Assembly (NCBI GenBank): GCA_029261855.1
Contig: JAJDAN010000026.1
Location: 79,797 to 143,796, forward strand
DNA length: 64,000 bases
Direction: 5' to 3'
Source of the DNA: Deltaproteobacteria bacterium
Lineage (GTDB): Bacteria > Myxococcota_A > UBA9160 > UBA4427
A program made the translations under genes and the position numbers. Below the pieces are notes generated by a model that was given only the letters and a program-made list of their open reading frames with translations, made no database searches and was not told where the DNA came from. This document shows, piece after piece, positions 1 to 8,819 of this stretch. Each line of letters starts with the position of its first letter. Position 1 is the first letter of the stretch.

Positions 1-2
1 GC

Positions 3-1487
3 GCGGTGCTGTCGGCCCTGCGCGACCTGCGCCAGGACCTGTTCTGGCACCTCGAACACCGACCCTCGTCGTTCTTCGACAACGTGGCGGTCGGCCGCGT
101 GATGACGCGCATCAGCAACGACGTCGAAGTGCTGTTCCAGCTGCTCGCGGGACTCGGGCTGCTCCTGGGCGAGCTGGTTCCCTTCTTCGTCGCCCTCGTG
201 CTCATGTTCGGCATCGCGCCCAAGCTCACCTGGATCCTGCTGGCGTCGATTCCGGTCGTCGCGTTCGCGACCTGGGCGTTCCGCCAGTCCACACGGCGGA
301 TCTACCGCGAGATCCGCAACAGCGTGTCGACCCTGAACCAGAACCTGCAGGAGAACCTGTCGGGTATTCAGGTCGTGCAGCTGCACGGCCGCCAGGACCG
401 CAACCTCGACGCCTACTCGCAGATCAACCGCTACAACCGGGACCAGGAAAACCGCGCGATCCGGCTCGAGACCCTCTACAACCCGTTCGTTCAGAGCCTC
501 GCATCCGCCGGCCTCGGCGCCGTACTCTGGTTCGGCGGACGCGATGCCCTGGAAGGCGTCATCAGCCTCGGCAGCGTGGTGCTCTTCGCGCAGTTCATCG
601 ACATGTTGTTCCGGCCCATCGTCGCCGTCGGCGAGCAGTACAACGTTCTGTACCGCGCCATGGCGAGCTGCGAGCGCATCTTCCAGGCGCTCGACTGGGA
701 CGAGTCGCTGCCCGAACCGGAGGTCCCCGCAGTGCTCCCGGAACGGCTGCGGGGCGAGGTCGAGTTCCGCAACCTGTCCTTCGGCTATCGCCCGGGCGAG
801 CCGGTGCTGCACGATGTGTCGTTCACCATCGCGCCAGGCGAGCGCATCGCCATCGTGGGACCGACCGGCTCGGGCAAGACGACCCTCATCCGCCTGCTCG
901 GCCATTTCTACGACTTCCCGCGCGGGCACATCTTCCTCGACGGCATCGACCTGCGCGACATCACCGCCCAGGACATGCGCAAGCGCATCGGCGTGGTCCT
1001 CCAGGACTTCCACATCTTCGCCGGCAGCGTACGCGAAAACATCGGCCTCGGGGTTCCGGGCCTGTCGGACGAGGACATCGAGGCCGCCGCAAAGCTCGTG
1101 CACGCGGACGGCTTCATCCGGACCCTGCCCCAGGGCTACGACACGCCTCTCCTCGAGCGCGGCGCCAACCTGTCCCATGGCCAGCGGCAGCTGCTCGCCT
1201 TCGCCCGGGTGCTGGCCGCCGACCCCGAGATCCTCGTGCTCGACGAGGCCACTGCCAGCATCGACACCGAGACCGAGCGACTGATCCAGGACGCCCTCGC
1301 GAAGGTCACGGCAGGACGCACCTCCATCCTGATCGCCCACCGGCTGCAGACCATCCGCGAGGCGGACCGGATCGTGGTACTGCAGCACGGCCGAGTGCGG
1401 GAAGTCGGCAATCACGACGAGCTGATCGCCCTGCGCGGCGTCTACCACACCCTCTACGAGCTGCAGTTCCAGGACGCGCCGCAATGA
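3..1487 (+). CDS. ABC exporter, permease-ATPase fusion (5' end cut by window)
   Basis: This is the C-terminal part of a type IV ABC exporter half-transporter, which moves a substrate outward across the inner membrane using ATP. The reading frame is open to the window edge, and the visible 494 codons begin inside the membrane domain, so about 100 N-terminal residues are missing. Counting from the GTG at position 6, membrane segments lie near residues 45-95 and 160-200. The ATPase follows: Walker A GPTGSGKT at 285-292, Q-loop Q333, signature LSHGQ at 389-393, Walker B ILVLDE at 409-414 and H-loop H445. All catalytic motifs are intact. The family (MsbA/LmrA-like) is clear but the substrate is not: lipid, drug or peptide are all possible. 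The next gene starts 15 bp downstream, so the two may be co-transcribed. Confidence 0.93.
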   Translation, partial: AVLSALRDLRQDLFWHLEHRPSSFFDNVAVGRVMTRISNDVEVLFQLLAGLGLLLGELVPFFVALVLMFGIAPKLTWILLASIPVVAFATWAFRQSTRRIYREIRNSVSTLNQNLQENLSGIQVVQLHGRQDRNLDAYSQINRYNRDQENRAIRLETLYNPFVQSLASAGLGAVLWFGGRDALEGVISLGSVVLFAQFIDMLFRPIVAVGEQYNVLYRAMASCERIFQALDWDESLPEPEVPAVLPERLRGEVEFRNLSFGYRPGEPVLHDVSFTIAPGERIAIVGPTGSGKTTLIRLLGHFYDFPRGHIFLDGIDLRDITAQDMRKRIGVVLQDFHIFAGSVRENIGLGVPGLSDEDIEAAAKLVHADGFIRTLPQGYDTPLLERGANLSHGQRQLLAFARVLAADPEILVLDEATASIDTETERLIQDALAKVTAGRTSILIAHRLQTIREADRIVVLQHGRVREVGNHDELIALRGVYHTLYELQFQDAPQ

Positions 1488-1502
1488 TAGAATCAGCGCC
1501 TC

Positions 1503-1778
1503 ATGGAAGAGCTGCGCCAGCAAGTCCTGATCCTCTATCTCGCGAGCTCGGCCCTCGACACGCCGGTGGTGGGTTGGTCGGTGTACGACGGCACCGGTCG
1601 CACTGAACCGATGTCGGCGGACGCCGACGAGCCGCCCTACAAGACCGGCGTGGCGGCGATGCGCGACGGCTGGCGGCTCATCCAGCTCTCACAGCTCATC
1701 CCGCCCTATCCGGGCGAAGAGTTCACGACCTCGTACCAGCGCTACGAGTGCGTGTTCGAGAAGCTGGTGCCCCGATGA
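1503..1778 (+). CDS. Small conserved-looking protein of unknown function (91 aa)
   Basis: I do not recognise this family. The product is 91 residues, soluble and acidic, with no signal peptide or membrane segment. It reads as one compact alpha/beta domain and contains the aromatic stretch VVGWSVYDGTG. The ATG lies 15 bp after the ABC gene, and the stop overlaps the start of the PhyH gene by ATGA, so translation of the two is probably coupled. That coupling and the codon use typical of the region are the main reasons to accept it as real. It may be an accessory protein of the transporter or of the dioxygenase, but nothing in the sequence decides which. Confidence 0.7.
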   Translation: MEELRQQVLILYLASSALDTPVVGWSVYDGTGRTEPMSADADEPPYKTGVAAMRDGWRLIQLSQLIPPYPGEEFTTSYQRYECVFEKLVPR

Positions 1779-2647
1779 CGGATCGTTCGAAGTTGCTCAC
1801 CACCCGCCAGATGGCGCTGTTCACGGCGCGCGGCTTCCTACGCTTCGACGAGCTCGTGCCGCGCGAGCTGTGCGAACGCTTCGTCGACGCCTATCCGAAC
1901 TCCTCTTCCGGGGCCCAGGGCATCCCCCTGGTCGCGGCGGGAACCCCCCTCGACGATGCCACCACCCCGGGCACGCCCCTCCACGACTACTTCGCGCTGC
2001 CGCAGATTCGGGGGATCATCGAGAGCCTGGTGGGACCGGGCAGCCGGCTCGACCACCACTTCCTTCACTGGCGCGAGCCCGACGGCGCCCCTGCACAGCA
2101 CATGCACCAGGACTCGACCATCGACCCGCGCACTCCCTTCGACGTGCAGCTGATGTTCTTTCCCCAGAAGGTGACGCGGGAGATGGGGGGCACCTACTTC
2201 CTGCCGGGTAGTCACTTCCGCAAGGTCAATGAAGCGTCGATCACCCGCTACCAGAACATCGTGGGGACGAAGCACGTAGTCTGCGAGCCCGGCACCCTGC
2301 TCGCCATGCACATGGGCATCTGGCACGGCGGCGGTTGCAACCGCAGCGAGAAGCGGCGCGTCATGTACAAGATCCGCCTGAATCCGACGGTGCGGCAGCG
2401 AAGACTGTGGAACGACGACGACGTCGACGAGAAGATGAACGCGCCTCAGCCAATCTTCGCCCCGACCCATCCCTACGACCCGAACGACGTTCAGACCATC
2501 CTGTGCCGCCCGGAGCGCTGGTTCGAGGCGGACGCCGCGCGCCTCGAGTACCTGAACCGCATCAAGCTCTGGCGGCACCTGCTGGGCGACGATTCCTTCG
2601 ACGCGCACTACTGGATGACCCGGCTCGAGAACGAGCCCGCCGACTGA
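1775..2647 (+). CDS. Phytanoyl-CoA dioxygenase (PhyH) family Fe(II)/2-oxoglutarate oxygenase
   Basis: The 290-residue product matches the PhyH family, whose members hydroxylate substrates using Fe(II), 2-oxoglutarate and O2. The iron-binding facial triad is visible as H111-x-D113 in HMHQDS and the distal H184 in GIWHGG; R194 or R195 in SEKRR is the likely 2-oxoglutarate anchor. An upstream GTG at 1748 exists, but the ATG at 1775 overlaps the preceding stop (ATGA) and gives the expected N-terminus, so I use it. Neighbouring SDR, amidohydrolase and CoA-transferase genes suggest a catabolic role such as alpha-hydroxylation of a branched or cyclic substrate, but PhyH members also act in natural-product synthesis. 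The substrate is unknown. Confidence 0.88.
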   Translation: MTDRSKLLTTRQMALFTARGFLRFDELVPRELCERFVDAYPNSSSGAQGIPLVAAGTPLDDATTPGTPLHDYFALPQIRGIIESLVGPGSRLDHHFLHWREPDGAPAQHMHQDSTIDPRTPFDVQLMFFPQKVTREMGGTYFLPGSHFRKVNEASITRYQNIVGTKHVVCEPGTLLAMHMGIWHGGGCNRSEKRRVMYKIRLNPTVRQRRLWNDDDVDEKMNAPQPIFAPTHPYDPNDVQTILCRPERWFEADAARLEYLNRIKLWRHLLGDDSFDAHYWMTRLENEPAD

Positions 2648-2749
2648 TCGCTCGGGGTTACACTGTTTCCAGCTTCCATCCCGGGTCGTTTCCCGCTTCG
2701 GGCCGCCACCCGTTCCAACCCCAGACGAGCGAGGCGAGAGGTATCGGCA

Positions 2750-3637
2750 ATGCAGGAATTCCAGGGTCGCGTAGCAGTGGTGACCGGCGGTGCGAGCGGC
2801 ATCGGACTGGCCATGGCGAAGGCCTTCCTCGCAGAGGGCATGAAGGTCGTGATCGCCGATGTCGAAGAGCCCGCCTTGAAGGCCGCGTGCGAAGATCTCG
2901 CGGGCCAAACGGGCGGAGAGGTCAGCGGGGTCGTCACCGACGTCTCCGATCCAGCGTCGGTCCAGGCCCTGGCAGACCAGGTCTTCGACACCCACGGTGC
3001 TTGTCACCTGCTCTGCAACAACGCCGGCGTGGCCGCGCCGAACCTCGACCTGTGGGAAACCGAGCCGAGCGACTTCCAATGGGTGCACGGCGTGAACGTC
3101 GGTGGCGTCGCGCACGGTGTCCAGGCCTTCGTGCCGCGCATGATCGCGTCGGGCGAAGAGGGCTATGTGGTCAATACGTCGTCGGGGGACGGCGGCATCT
3201 CGCCGCTCGCCCAGCAGGTCGTCTATGCGTCCAGCAAGGCGGCGGTCTCGATCATGACCGAATGCCTCGCCGCGCAGCTCATCGGCCGCGGCACGAAGCT
3301 GCGCGCGTCCATCTTCTATCCGTCCGGCGGCATGCTGCGCACGGGCATCTGGACGACGAAGCGGAACCGCCCGAAGGACCTCGCGCGCAAGGTCGACGTC
3401 GACGCCGGACAAGAGACCACCTTCGACGACTTCCTCGAGGGCGCCAAGAAGGCCGGCTTCGACCTGCCCGTCCAGGACCTTGACGAACTCGCCCAGTTCC
3501 TCGTTCAGGGCATCCGCAACGAGGACTTCGTGATCATGATCGATCGCGAATCCATGGAAGCGACCCTCAACGAACGAGCCGCCAAGCTGGCGCGAGGCGA
3601 CTGCCCCATCGAGCTGCAGCACATGGGGCTGAGCTGA
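2750..3637 (+). CDS. Short-chain dehydrogenase/reductase (SDR)
   Basis: A 295-residue classical SDR that oxidises an alcohol or reduces a ketone with NAD(P). The nucleotide motif is T12-G13-GASGIG, NNAG lies at 90-93, and the catalytic set is S144/S145, Y159 and K163 (YASSK). The acidic run near residues 37-40 (ADVEE) suggests NAD rather than NADP preference. At 295 residues it is longer than the usual 250, with a C-terminal extension of about 40 residues seen in several SDRs of steroid and terpenoid clusters. The start ATG is preceded by a GAGAGG-like ribosome site. The amidohydrolase starts 2 bp after the stop, indicating one operon. Confidence 0.9.
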   Translation: MQEFQGRVAVVTGGASGIGLAMAKAFLAEGMKVVIADVEEPALKAACEDLAGQTGGEVSGVVTDVSDPASVQALADQVFDTHGACHLLCNNAGVAAPNLDLWETEPSDFQWVHGVNVGGVAHGVQAFVPRMIASGEEGYVVNTSSGDGGISPLAQQVVYASSKAAVSIMTECLAAQLIGRGTKLRASIFYPSGGMLRTGIWTTKRNRPKDLARKVDVDAGQETTFDDFLEGAKKAGFDLPVQDLDELAQFLVQGIRNEDFVIMIDRESMEATLNERAAKLARGDCPIELQHMGLS

Positions 3638-3639
3638 CC

Positions 3640-4881
3640 GTGTCGCGGGTGTTGATGATCAGCTCCGACTGCCACGCAGGCGCGCTGCCCGGCACCTACG
3701 TGGACTACCTGCCCAAGCAGTACCACGAAGCCGCACGCGGCTGGTGGGTGTCCTTCGCGCGCGAGATGATGGCGCGCGCCGGCACCTTCTTCGACCAAGA
3801 AGCCGTCGACGCCTACAACGAAGAAGGCGGCAGCCGCGGGCTGATGGGCAAACAGTCCGTCGACAGCCAGGCCCTCGGCGACGCCGATCTGATGGCCATG
3901 CTCAGTGACGAGACCAGCCCCTTCGCGCCGCGGCGCGGCGAGTTCGACGCCGCGCAGCGCATTGCCGACCTCGACGCGGACGGCGTCGCCGCCGAAGTGG
4001 TGTTCCCGCAGATGGTGACCTTCGGCGGCGGCCTCATGCAGTACCGCGACGAGATCCTGCCGGAGCACAACCTCGAGGGCATTCGCGCCTACAACCGCTG
4101 GCTTGCGGACTTCTGCGACACCAACCCCGGTCGTCACGCCGGCGTCGCCCTCGTCAACGTCGACGACATCGACGTCACCGTGAAGGAGATCCGGAACGCC
4201 AAGGAGATGGGGCTCTGGGGCGGCGTGCTGCTCCCGACACACACCGGCGAGCATCCCTTCTACCATCACCCGCGCTACGAGCCTCTGTGGACCGTGTGCG
4301 AAGAGCTGGACATGCCGATGCACGCCCATTCCGGCTGGTCGCCCGACTATGGCGACGTCGAATCTGCCACGGCCATGTACATCAGCGAGGTCGACATGTG
4401 GCCGCACCGCGCTTTCCCCGCGCTGTTGTGGTCGGGCGCCTTCGAGCGGCATCCCAAGCTGAAGCTCGTCTTCACCGAAACGGGCTGCGGTTGGATCCTG
4501 GAAGCCCTGCGCATGCTCGAGTTCAAGGCCGCCAACCCGATCTTCAAGTACTTCACCAAGGGCCTGTCTCTCAGCCCGACCGAGTACTTCGCGCGCAACT
4601 GCTACATCGGCGCATCGTTCATGCCGGTACACGAAGGCGCCATGCGCCACCAGATCGGCCTCGACCGCTTGATGTACGGCACCGACTACCCGCACCTCGA
4701 GGGCACCTGGCCCAACACCCTGCCCGCCTTGCAGGAGACCTTCCGCGGCTATCCCGAGGACGAGACCCGCGCGATCCTCGGCATCAACGCGACTCAGGTC
4801 TACCCCTTCGACCGCCCGAGACTCGAAGAGATCGCAGGCAGGATCGGGCCCAGCCTGTCGACCATCCTCGGCGAGGCGTAG
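3640..4881 (+). CDS. Amidohydrolase family 2 metal-dependent hydrolase
   Basis: A 413-residue member of the Amidohydro_2 (ACMSD/LigW-like) TIM-barrel family. These enzymes are hydrolases or decarboxylases that use a divalent metal. Visible metal-site elements are D10-C-H12 at the N-terminus, H228-A-H230 in the middle, and T348-D349-Y-P-H352 near the end, the usual positions for this fold. The start is GTG, only 2 bp after the SDR stop. Members of this subfamily occur widely beside CoA-transferases and BVMOs in aliphatic and alicyclic degradation clusters, where they may open a ring or hydrolyse an ester. The substrate here is unassigned. Confidence 0.88.
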   Translation: MSRVLMISSDCHAGALPGTYVDYLPKQYHEAARGWWVSFAREMMARAGTFFDQEAVDAYNEEGGSRGLMGKQSVDSQALGDADLMAMLSDETSPFAPRRGEFDAAQRIADLDADGVAAEVVFPQMVTFGGGLMQYRDEILPEHNLEGIRAYNRWLADFCDTNPGRHAGVALVNVDDIDVTVKEIRNAKEMGLWGGVLLPTHTGEHPFYHHPRYEPLWTVCEELDMPMHAHSGWSPDYGDVESATAMYISEVDMWPHRAFPALLWSGAFERHPKLKLVFTETGCGWILEALRMLEFKAANPIFKYFTKGLSLSPTEYFARNCYIGASFMPVHEGAMRHQIGLDRLMYGTDYPHLEGTWPNTLPALQETFRGYPEDETRAILGINATQVYPFDRPRLEEIAGRIGPSLSTILGEA

Positions 4882-4996
4882 GGGCGTCCCGCTCGCGTTT
4901 ACCGGATCGGCCGGCATCTTGTCGTCGTATACTGGCGGCCTGCGTCGCCTCGGGTCAGCAGGCCGAGCAGCAGGCCGAGCAGCAGAAGGAGCGGAC

Positions 4997-7468
4997 GTGC
5001 CCGAAGACTCGCTTACCCCCGGCGGCGCCTTGGCCGGAATCCGTGTCATCGATCTCGCGACACCCCTGGCCGAGGCAGCCGGGCGGGTGCTCGCCGATCT
5101 CGGCGCCGAAGTCATCAAGATCGAGCCGCCCGCTGGCTGCGCGTCGCGCTTCACCGCTCCGTTCGTGGACGGGCAGGCGGGCGACCCGGATGGTTCGCTC
5201 TACTGGCGCTCGTATGGAATGGGGAAGCGCAGCGTCGTGCTCGACATCGAGCAGTCGGCCGACCGCGAGCGGCTCCGCGAGCTGGTGCGGGGCGCCGACA
5301 TCCTGATCGAGTCCGAGGTGCCGGGCGCTCTCGCAGACAAAGGTCTCGACTACGAGACGCTCCACGCCCTGAACCCGTCACTGCTCTACGTCTCGGTCAC
5401 ACCCTTCGGCCAGGCCGGCCCGGAAGCCACGAGCCCCGCCTGCGACCTCACCCTCAGCGCCGCCGGCGGGTTGCTCAACCTGCAAGGCGACGGAGACCGA
5501 CCGCCGCTACCCGTCGGGCATCCCGAAGCCAGCCACCACGGCGCCGTGCAAGCCGCGGCCGACGCGATCCTCGCCCTCTACGCACGCAACAGGGACGGCT
5601 GCGGACAGCACCTGGACGTGTCCTGCCAGGCCGCTCTCGTCTGGACGCTGCTCTTCGCGGACGGCTACCCGGTTCTGACGGGCGCCAACCAGCCCGGCTC
5701 GGGGGAAGAACGCGCCGAGGTGCGCGAGCTGCTGCCCGGCGTCGTCGTCCCGGATCGCGCCCGCTGCAAGGACGGCTTCGTCGTCATGACCCTGGTGCTC
5801 GGTGACGTCGGCGCCCGCAGCTTCGGCTCGATGATGGAATGGGCCAAGGAACACGACGCCCTCGAGGCGGACATCGCGGAGCACGACTGGACGCAGATGA
5901 TCCCGCTGCTGATGCAGGGCAAGCTGGCGCCGCCCGACATGCAGCGCGGCTTCGACCAGTTCATCGCCTTCCTGGGAACCCAGACGAAGGCCGAGGTCCA
6001 GCAGGGCGCGACCGAGGGTCGCTGGTTGCTCGGCCCCGTGTGGACGACTGCCGACCTCCTGGGTGACCCCCAGCTGGCCGCCCGCGACTACTGGGTCGAC
6101 GTGGACGCGACCACACACCCCGGGCCCTTCGCGAAGCTCTCCCGCACCCCCATCCGCTACCGCCGCGCGGCGCCGAAGCTCGGCCAGGACCAGGAACTCG
6201 TGACGCGCGGCGAAGAGCGGACGCCCGCCGTGCCGGCGCGTGTCTCGACGGAGCCGCGCCGCCAGATCTTCGAAGGTCTGAAGGTCGCCGATTTCGCCTG
6301 GGTGGCGGCGCTGCCCCTCGCATCCAAGGACCTCGCGAATCTCGGCGCGACCGTCATCGAGATCGAGTCCGAGAAGTTCGTCGACCCGCTTCGCATGCTG
6401 CCACCCTGGAAGGACAGCGTTCCCGACGTCAGCGGCAGCTACTGCACGGCGAACTACAACCAGTCGAAGCTGGGTCTCGGCCTCGACCTGTCCTCGCCCG
6501 AAGGACGCGAAGCCGCACTGCGGATCGTCGACTGGGCGGACGTCGTCACGGAATCGTTCACGACTGGCTCGGCGGCGAAGCTCGGGCTCGACTGGGAGAG
6601 CCTGCGCAAGCGAAAGCCGGGCCTGATCATGATCTCGTCCTGCATGCGCGGGCAGACCGGGCCCGAGGCGGCGTACACCGGCTTCGGCCTGCAGGGCGCG
6701 GGGCTGGCGGGCTTCGTCTCGATGACGGGCTGGCCGGACCGGATCCCGTCGGGTCCCTGGGGTGCCTACACGGACTTCATCGCGCCTCGTTGCTCCCTCG
6801 CGGCGCTGGGTGCCGCGCTGCATCACCGGGACCGCACCGGCGAAGGCCAGTACATCGACTTCTCGCAGATCGAGGCCGCCATGCAGTTCATCGCGCCGGC
6901 GGTGCTCGACTACACGGTGAACGGCCGCATCTGCGAGCGGCCGGGCCTGGATTCACAGCGAGCTTGCCCGCACGGTGTCTTCGCGACCGAAGGCAAGGAA
7001 CGCTACGTCGCCATTGCATGCGAGAACGCCGCCCAGTGGCGCGCCTTGTGCGGGCAGATCCCCGGCATGAAGGCGTTCGCCACACCCGAGCTCGAAGAGC
7101 TGTCTTCTCGGATCGCCCGCAAGGTCGAAATCGAGCTTCCCCTCGCCGCGGCCTGCCGCGAGCGCGAGCCGTTCGCCCTGGCGAAGTCCCTGCGCCAGGC
7201 GGGCGTTCCGGCCTACGTGGTCATGCGCGCGACGGATCTCCACGAAGACCCGCAGCTGTTGGCGCGCGACTTCTTCGTGGACCTCGACCACCCGCACATC
7301 GGACGCGCCCGCTTCTGCGGCGCGGTGACGGCCTTCTCGGGGACGCCATCGGCGCCGACCCATGCGGGTCCCACTATCGGCCAGCACAGCTTCGACGTCC
7401 TGACACAGGTTCTCGGCTACAGCGACGAAGAAGCCGCCGAGCTCGCCATGTCCGGCGCGCTCACCTGA
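4997..7468 (+). CDS. Tandem-domain family III CoA-transferase (CaiB/BaiF)
   Basis: The product is about 823 residues, twice the usual length, because two complete CaiB/BaiF domains are fused: roughly residues 14-400 and 424-815. Family III enzymes move CoA between carboxylates through an aspartyl-CoA thioester. In the second half the catalytic Asp is present as D593 (WGAYTDFIAP), followed by TGEGQ. In the first half the equivalent segment reads EASHHG (E177-G182) before GCGQ, with no Asp at the aligned place, so this half may be non-catalytic. I chose GTG 4997 because AAGGAG lies just upstream and the preceding codons encode no CaiB sequence; an upstream TTG at 4919 is less likely. Its position after the amidohydrolase suggests it activates a pathway acid. 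Confidence 0.9.
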   Translation: MPEDSLTPGGALAGIRVIDLATPLAEAAGRVLADLGAEVIKIEPPAGCASRFTAPFVDGQAGDPDGSLYWRSYGMGKRSVVLDIEQSADRERLRELVRGADILIESEVPGALADKGLDYETLHALNPSLLYVSVTPFGQAGPEATSPACDLTLSAAGGLLNLQGDGDRPPLPVGHPEASHHGAVQAAADAILALYARNRDGCGQHLDVSCQAALVWTLLFADGYPVLTGANQPGSGEERAEVRELLPGVVVPDRARCKDGFVVMTLVLGDVGARSFGSMMEWAKEHDALEADIAEHDWTQMIPLLMQGKLAPPDMQRGFDQFIAFLGTQTKAEVQQGATEGRWLLGPVWTTADLLGDPQLAARDYWVDVDATTHPGPFAKLSRTPIRYRRAAPKLGQDQELVTRGEERTPAVPARVSTEPRRQIFEGLKVADFAWVAALPLASKDLANLGATVIEIESEKFVDPLRMLPPWKDSVPDVSGSYCTANYNQSKLGLGLDLSSPEGREAALRIVDWADVVTESFTTGSAAKLGLDWESLRKRKPGLIMISSCMRGQTGPEAAYTGFGLQGAGLAGFVSMTGWPDRIPSGPWGAYTDFIAPRCSLAALGAALHHRDRTGEGQYIDFSQIEAAMQFIAPAVLDYTVNGRICERPGLDSQRACPHGVFATEGKERYVAIACENAAQWRALCGQIPGMKAFATPELEELSSRIARKVEIELPLAAACREREPFALAKSLRQAGVPAYVVMRATDLHEDPQLLARDFFVDLDHPHIGRARFCGAVTAFSGTPSAPTHAGPTIGQHSFDVLTQVLGYSDEEAAELAMSGALT

Positions 7469-7476
7469 GGCGTGCC

Positions 7477-8544
7477 ATGACGCGAACCATCGCCGTCATC
7501 GAGGGAGACGACGCTTCGCCCGAGGCCATGCGCCCCTGCGTCGAGCTGATCGACGGACTCGGGCTCGACATTTCCTGGACCTACCCGCCGGTGGGACCAA
7601 CCGCGCGCGAGCAGCACGGGTCTCTGTTCCCGGACCGTGCCCGGGAGATGATCGATTCGGCAGACACCACCTACTTCGGATCGACCAGCGGAGGCGCCAC
7701 CCAGGCGCTCTTCTACTTGCGCTGGGGCAAGCAGACCTACGCGAACGTGCGCCCCGCACGCTACTTCCCGGGTGCGCGCTCGCCCCTCGCCGAGCCCGAG
7801 GGCATCGACTTCGTGATCGTGCGCGAGAACCTCGAAGACATGTACCTGGGCATCGAGGGCGATCTCGCGGATCTCGCCCCGCTGGGTCTCGTGAGCCGCA
7901 CGTCGCGCCGCGCCGTCGCCGACCTTGGCGAGGGCCGCTACGCGATGAAGGCCATCACCCGAGAAGGCAGCGAACGGGTCGTCCGCTTTTCTTTCGAGCT
8001 GGCACGCAAGCGCGCGGCCTCGCTTGGCCGACCCGGGAAGGTGACCTGCACCTCCAAGTACAACATGCTGCCCGAGTCGGACGGGTACTTCCGAGACATC
8101 GCGCGCGAGATCGCGAACGAGTACGACGACGTCGCCTTCGAGACCTTCATCGTCGACGACTTCGCCTGCCGCCTGGTCACGCAACCCCATCATTTCGACG
8201 TGGTCGTCATGCCGAACCTGTACGGGGACATCTTGTCGGACGCCGCAGCCGGGCTCATCGGCGGACTCGGCCTCGCGGCCAGCGGCTGCTACGGCGACGA
8301 CTACGCATACTTCGAGTCTGCCCACGGGACCGCGCCGGACATCGCGGGCCAGAACAGCATCAACCCGACAGCGACCCTGCTCTCGGGCTGCATGATGCTC
8401 GACCACCTGGGCTTCGCCGCAGAATCCGCGCGCATCGAACGCGCCATCGCGGAGATCTACGCCGAGGGCAAGACCCTCACCCCGGACCAGGGCGGCAGCG
8501 CCAGCACCAGCGCCTTCTGTGACGCGGTCCGGGGACGGCTGTAG
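7477..8544 (+). CDS. Isopropylmalate/isocitrate/tartrate-type dehydrogenase
   Basis: A 355-residue member of the metal-dependent beta-hydroxyacid oxidative decarboxylase family (LeuB, Icd, TtuC). Evidence includes the N-terminal IEGDDASPEA, the substrate arginine region VRPARYF, FVIVREN, NLYGDILSD starting near residue 247 for the metal aspartates, and SAHGTAPDIAGQ with NPTA for NAD binding. The ATG lies 8 bp after the CoA-transferase stop. Because it sits at the end of a catabolic operon instead of beside leuC/leuD, I infer a pathway-specific substrate, for example a 3-hydroxy acid made by the upstream enzymes. LeuB function cannot be excluded from sequence alone. Confidence 0.86.
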   Translation: MTRTIAVIEGDDASPEAMRPCVELIDGLGLDISWTYPPVGPTAREQHGSLFPDRAREMIDSADTTYFGSTSGGATQALFYLRWGKQTYANVRPARYFPGARSPLAEPEGIDFVIVRENLEDMYLGIEGDLADLAPLGLVSRTSRRAVADLGEGRYAMKAITREGSERVVRFSFELARKRAASLGRPGKVTCTSKYNMLPESDGYFRDIAREIANEYDDVAFETFIVDDFACRLVTQPHHFDVVVMPNLYGDILSDAAAGLIGGLGLAASGCYGDDYAYFESAHGTAPDIAGQNSINPTATLLSGCMMLDHLGFAAESARIERAIAEIYAEGKTLTPDQGGSASTSAFCDAVRGRL

Positions 8545-8819
8545 CACGAGCTTGCTCTTCGCCGGGGTAGCGATCGGCTACGGCCGACGACTCCTCGACC
8601 TGACGGCGGTGACCGGCACGAGCGAGCCGGGCGACGTGGGAAGGGTCGTAGGCGTACGAACGCGACGCAATCGACCCCCTTTGCGTAGCGCTTCGGGGGG
8701 ATCCCACCTTCTCCACCACTCAGTCTGCGCGTGCGGAGACCGCCCGCCGATAGGCCGCCACCGCCTTGGAAGCCTCCGCGATTCCGCAGGGGGGCTTGGC
8801 AGATCGGTCGGTTCGCCCT
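8545..8819 (+). other. Intergenic region with tRNA 3'-end-like tail
   Basis: No convincing gene is present between the dehydrogenase and the convergent TetR gene. The only distinctive element is ATCCCACCTTCTCCACCA at 8701-8718. It looks like the last 18 bases of a tRNA gene (T-stem, acceptor strand, CCA), but no matching 5' half, T-loop or anticodon arm precedes it. It lies at the left edge of the regulator-rich accessory block. Confidence 0.4.

Noticed and set aside
1838..3622. Long minus-strand ORF of 594 codons opposite PhyH and SDR
   Set aside because: It is antisense to two genes with clear catalytic motifs, and its own translation is rich in Arg, Asp, Val and His with no family pattern, typical of high-GC shadow frames.
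6790..7476. N-terminal extension of the isopropylmalate-type dehydrogenase
   Set aside because: The upstream codons are an out-of-frame reading of the CoA-transferase; the family N-terminus begins at ATG 7477.
8640..8718. Complete tRNA gene ending in CCACCA
   Set aside because: The T-stem 5' arm, T-loop TTCGA, anticodon arm and 5' acceptor GGAGAAG are all missing upstream, so only an end-like fragment is present.
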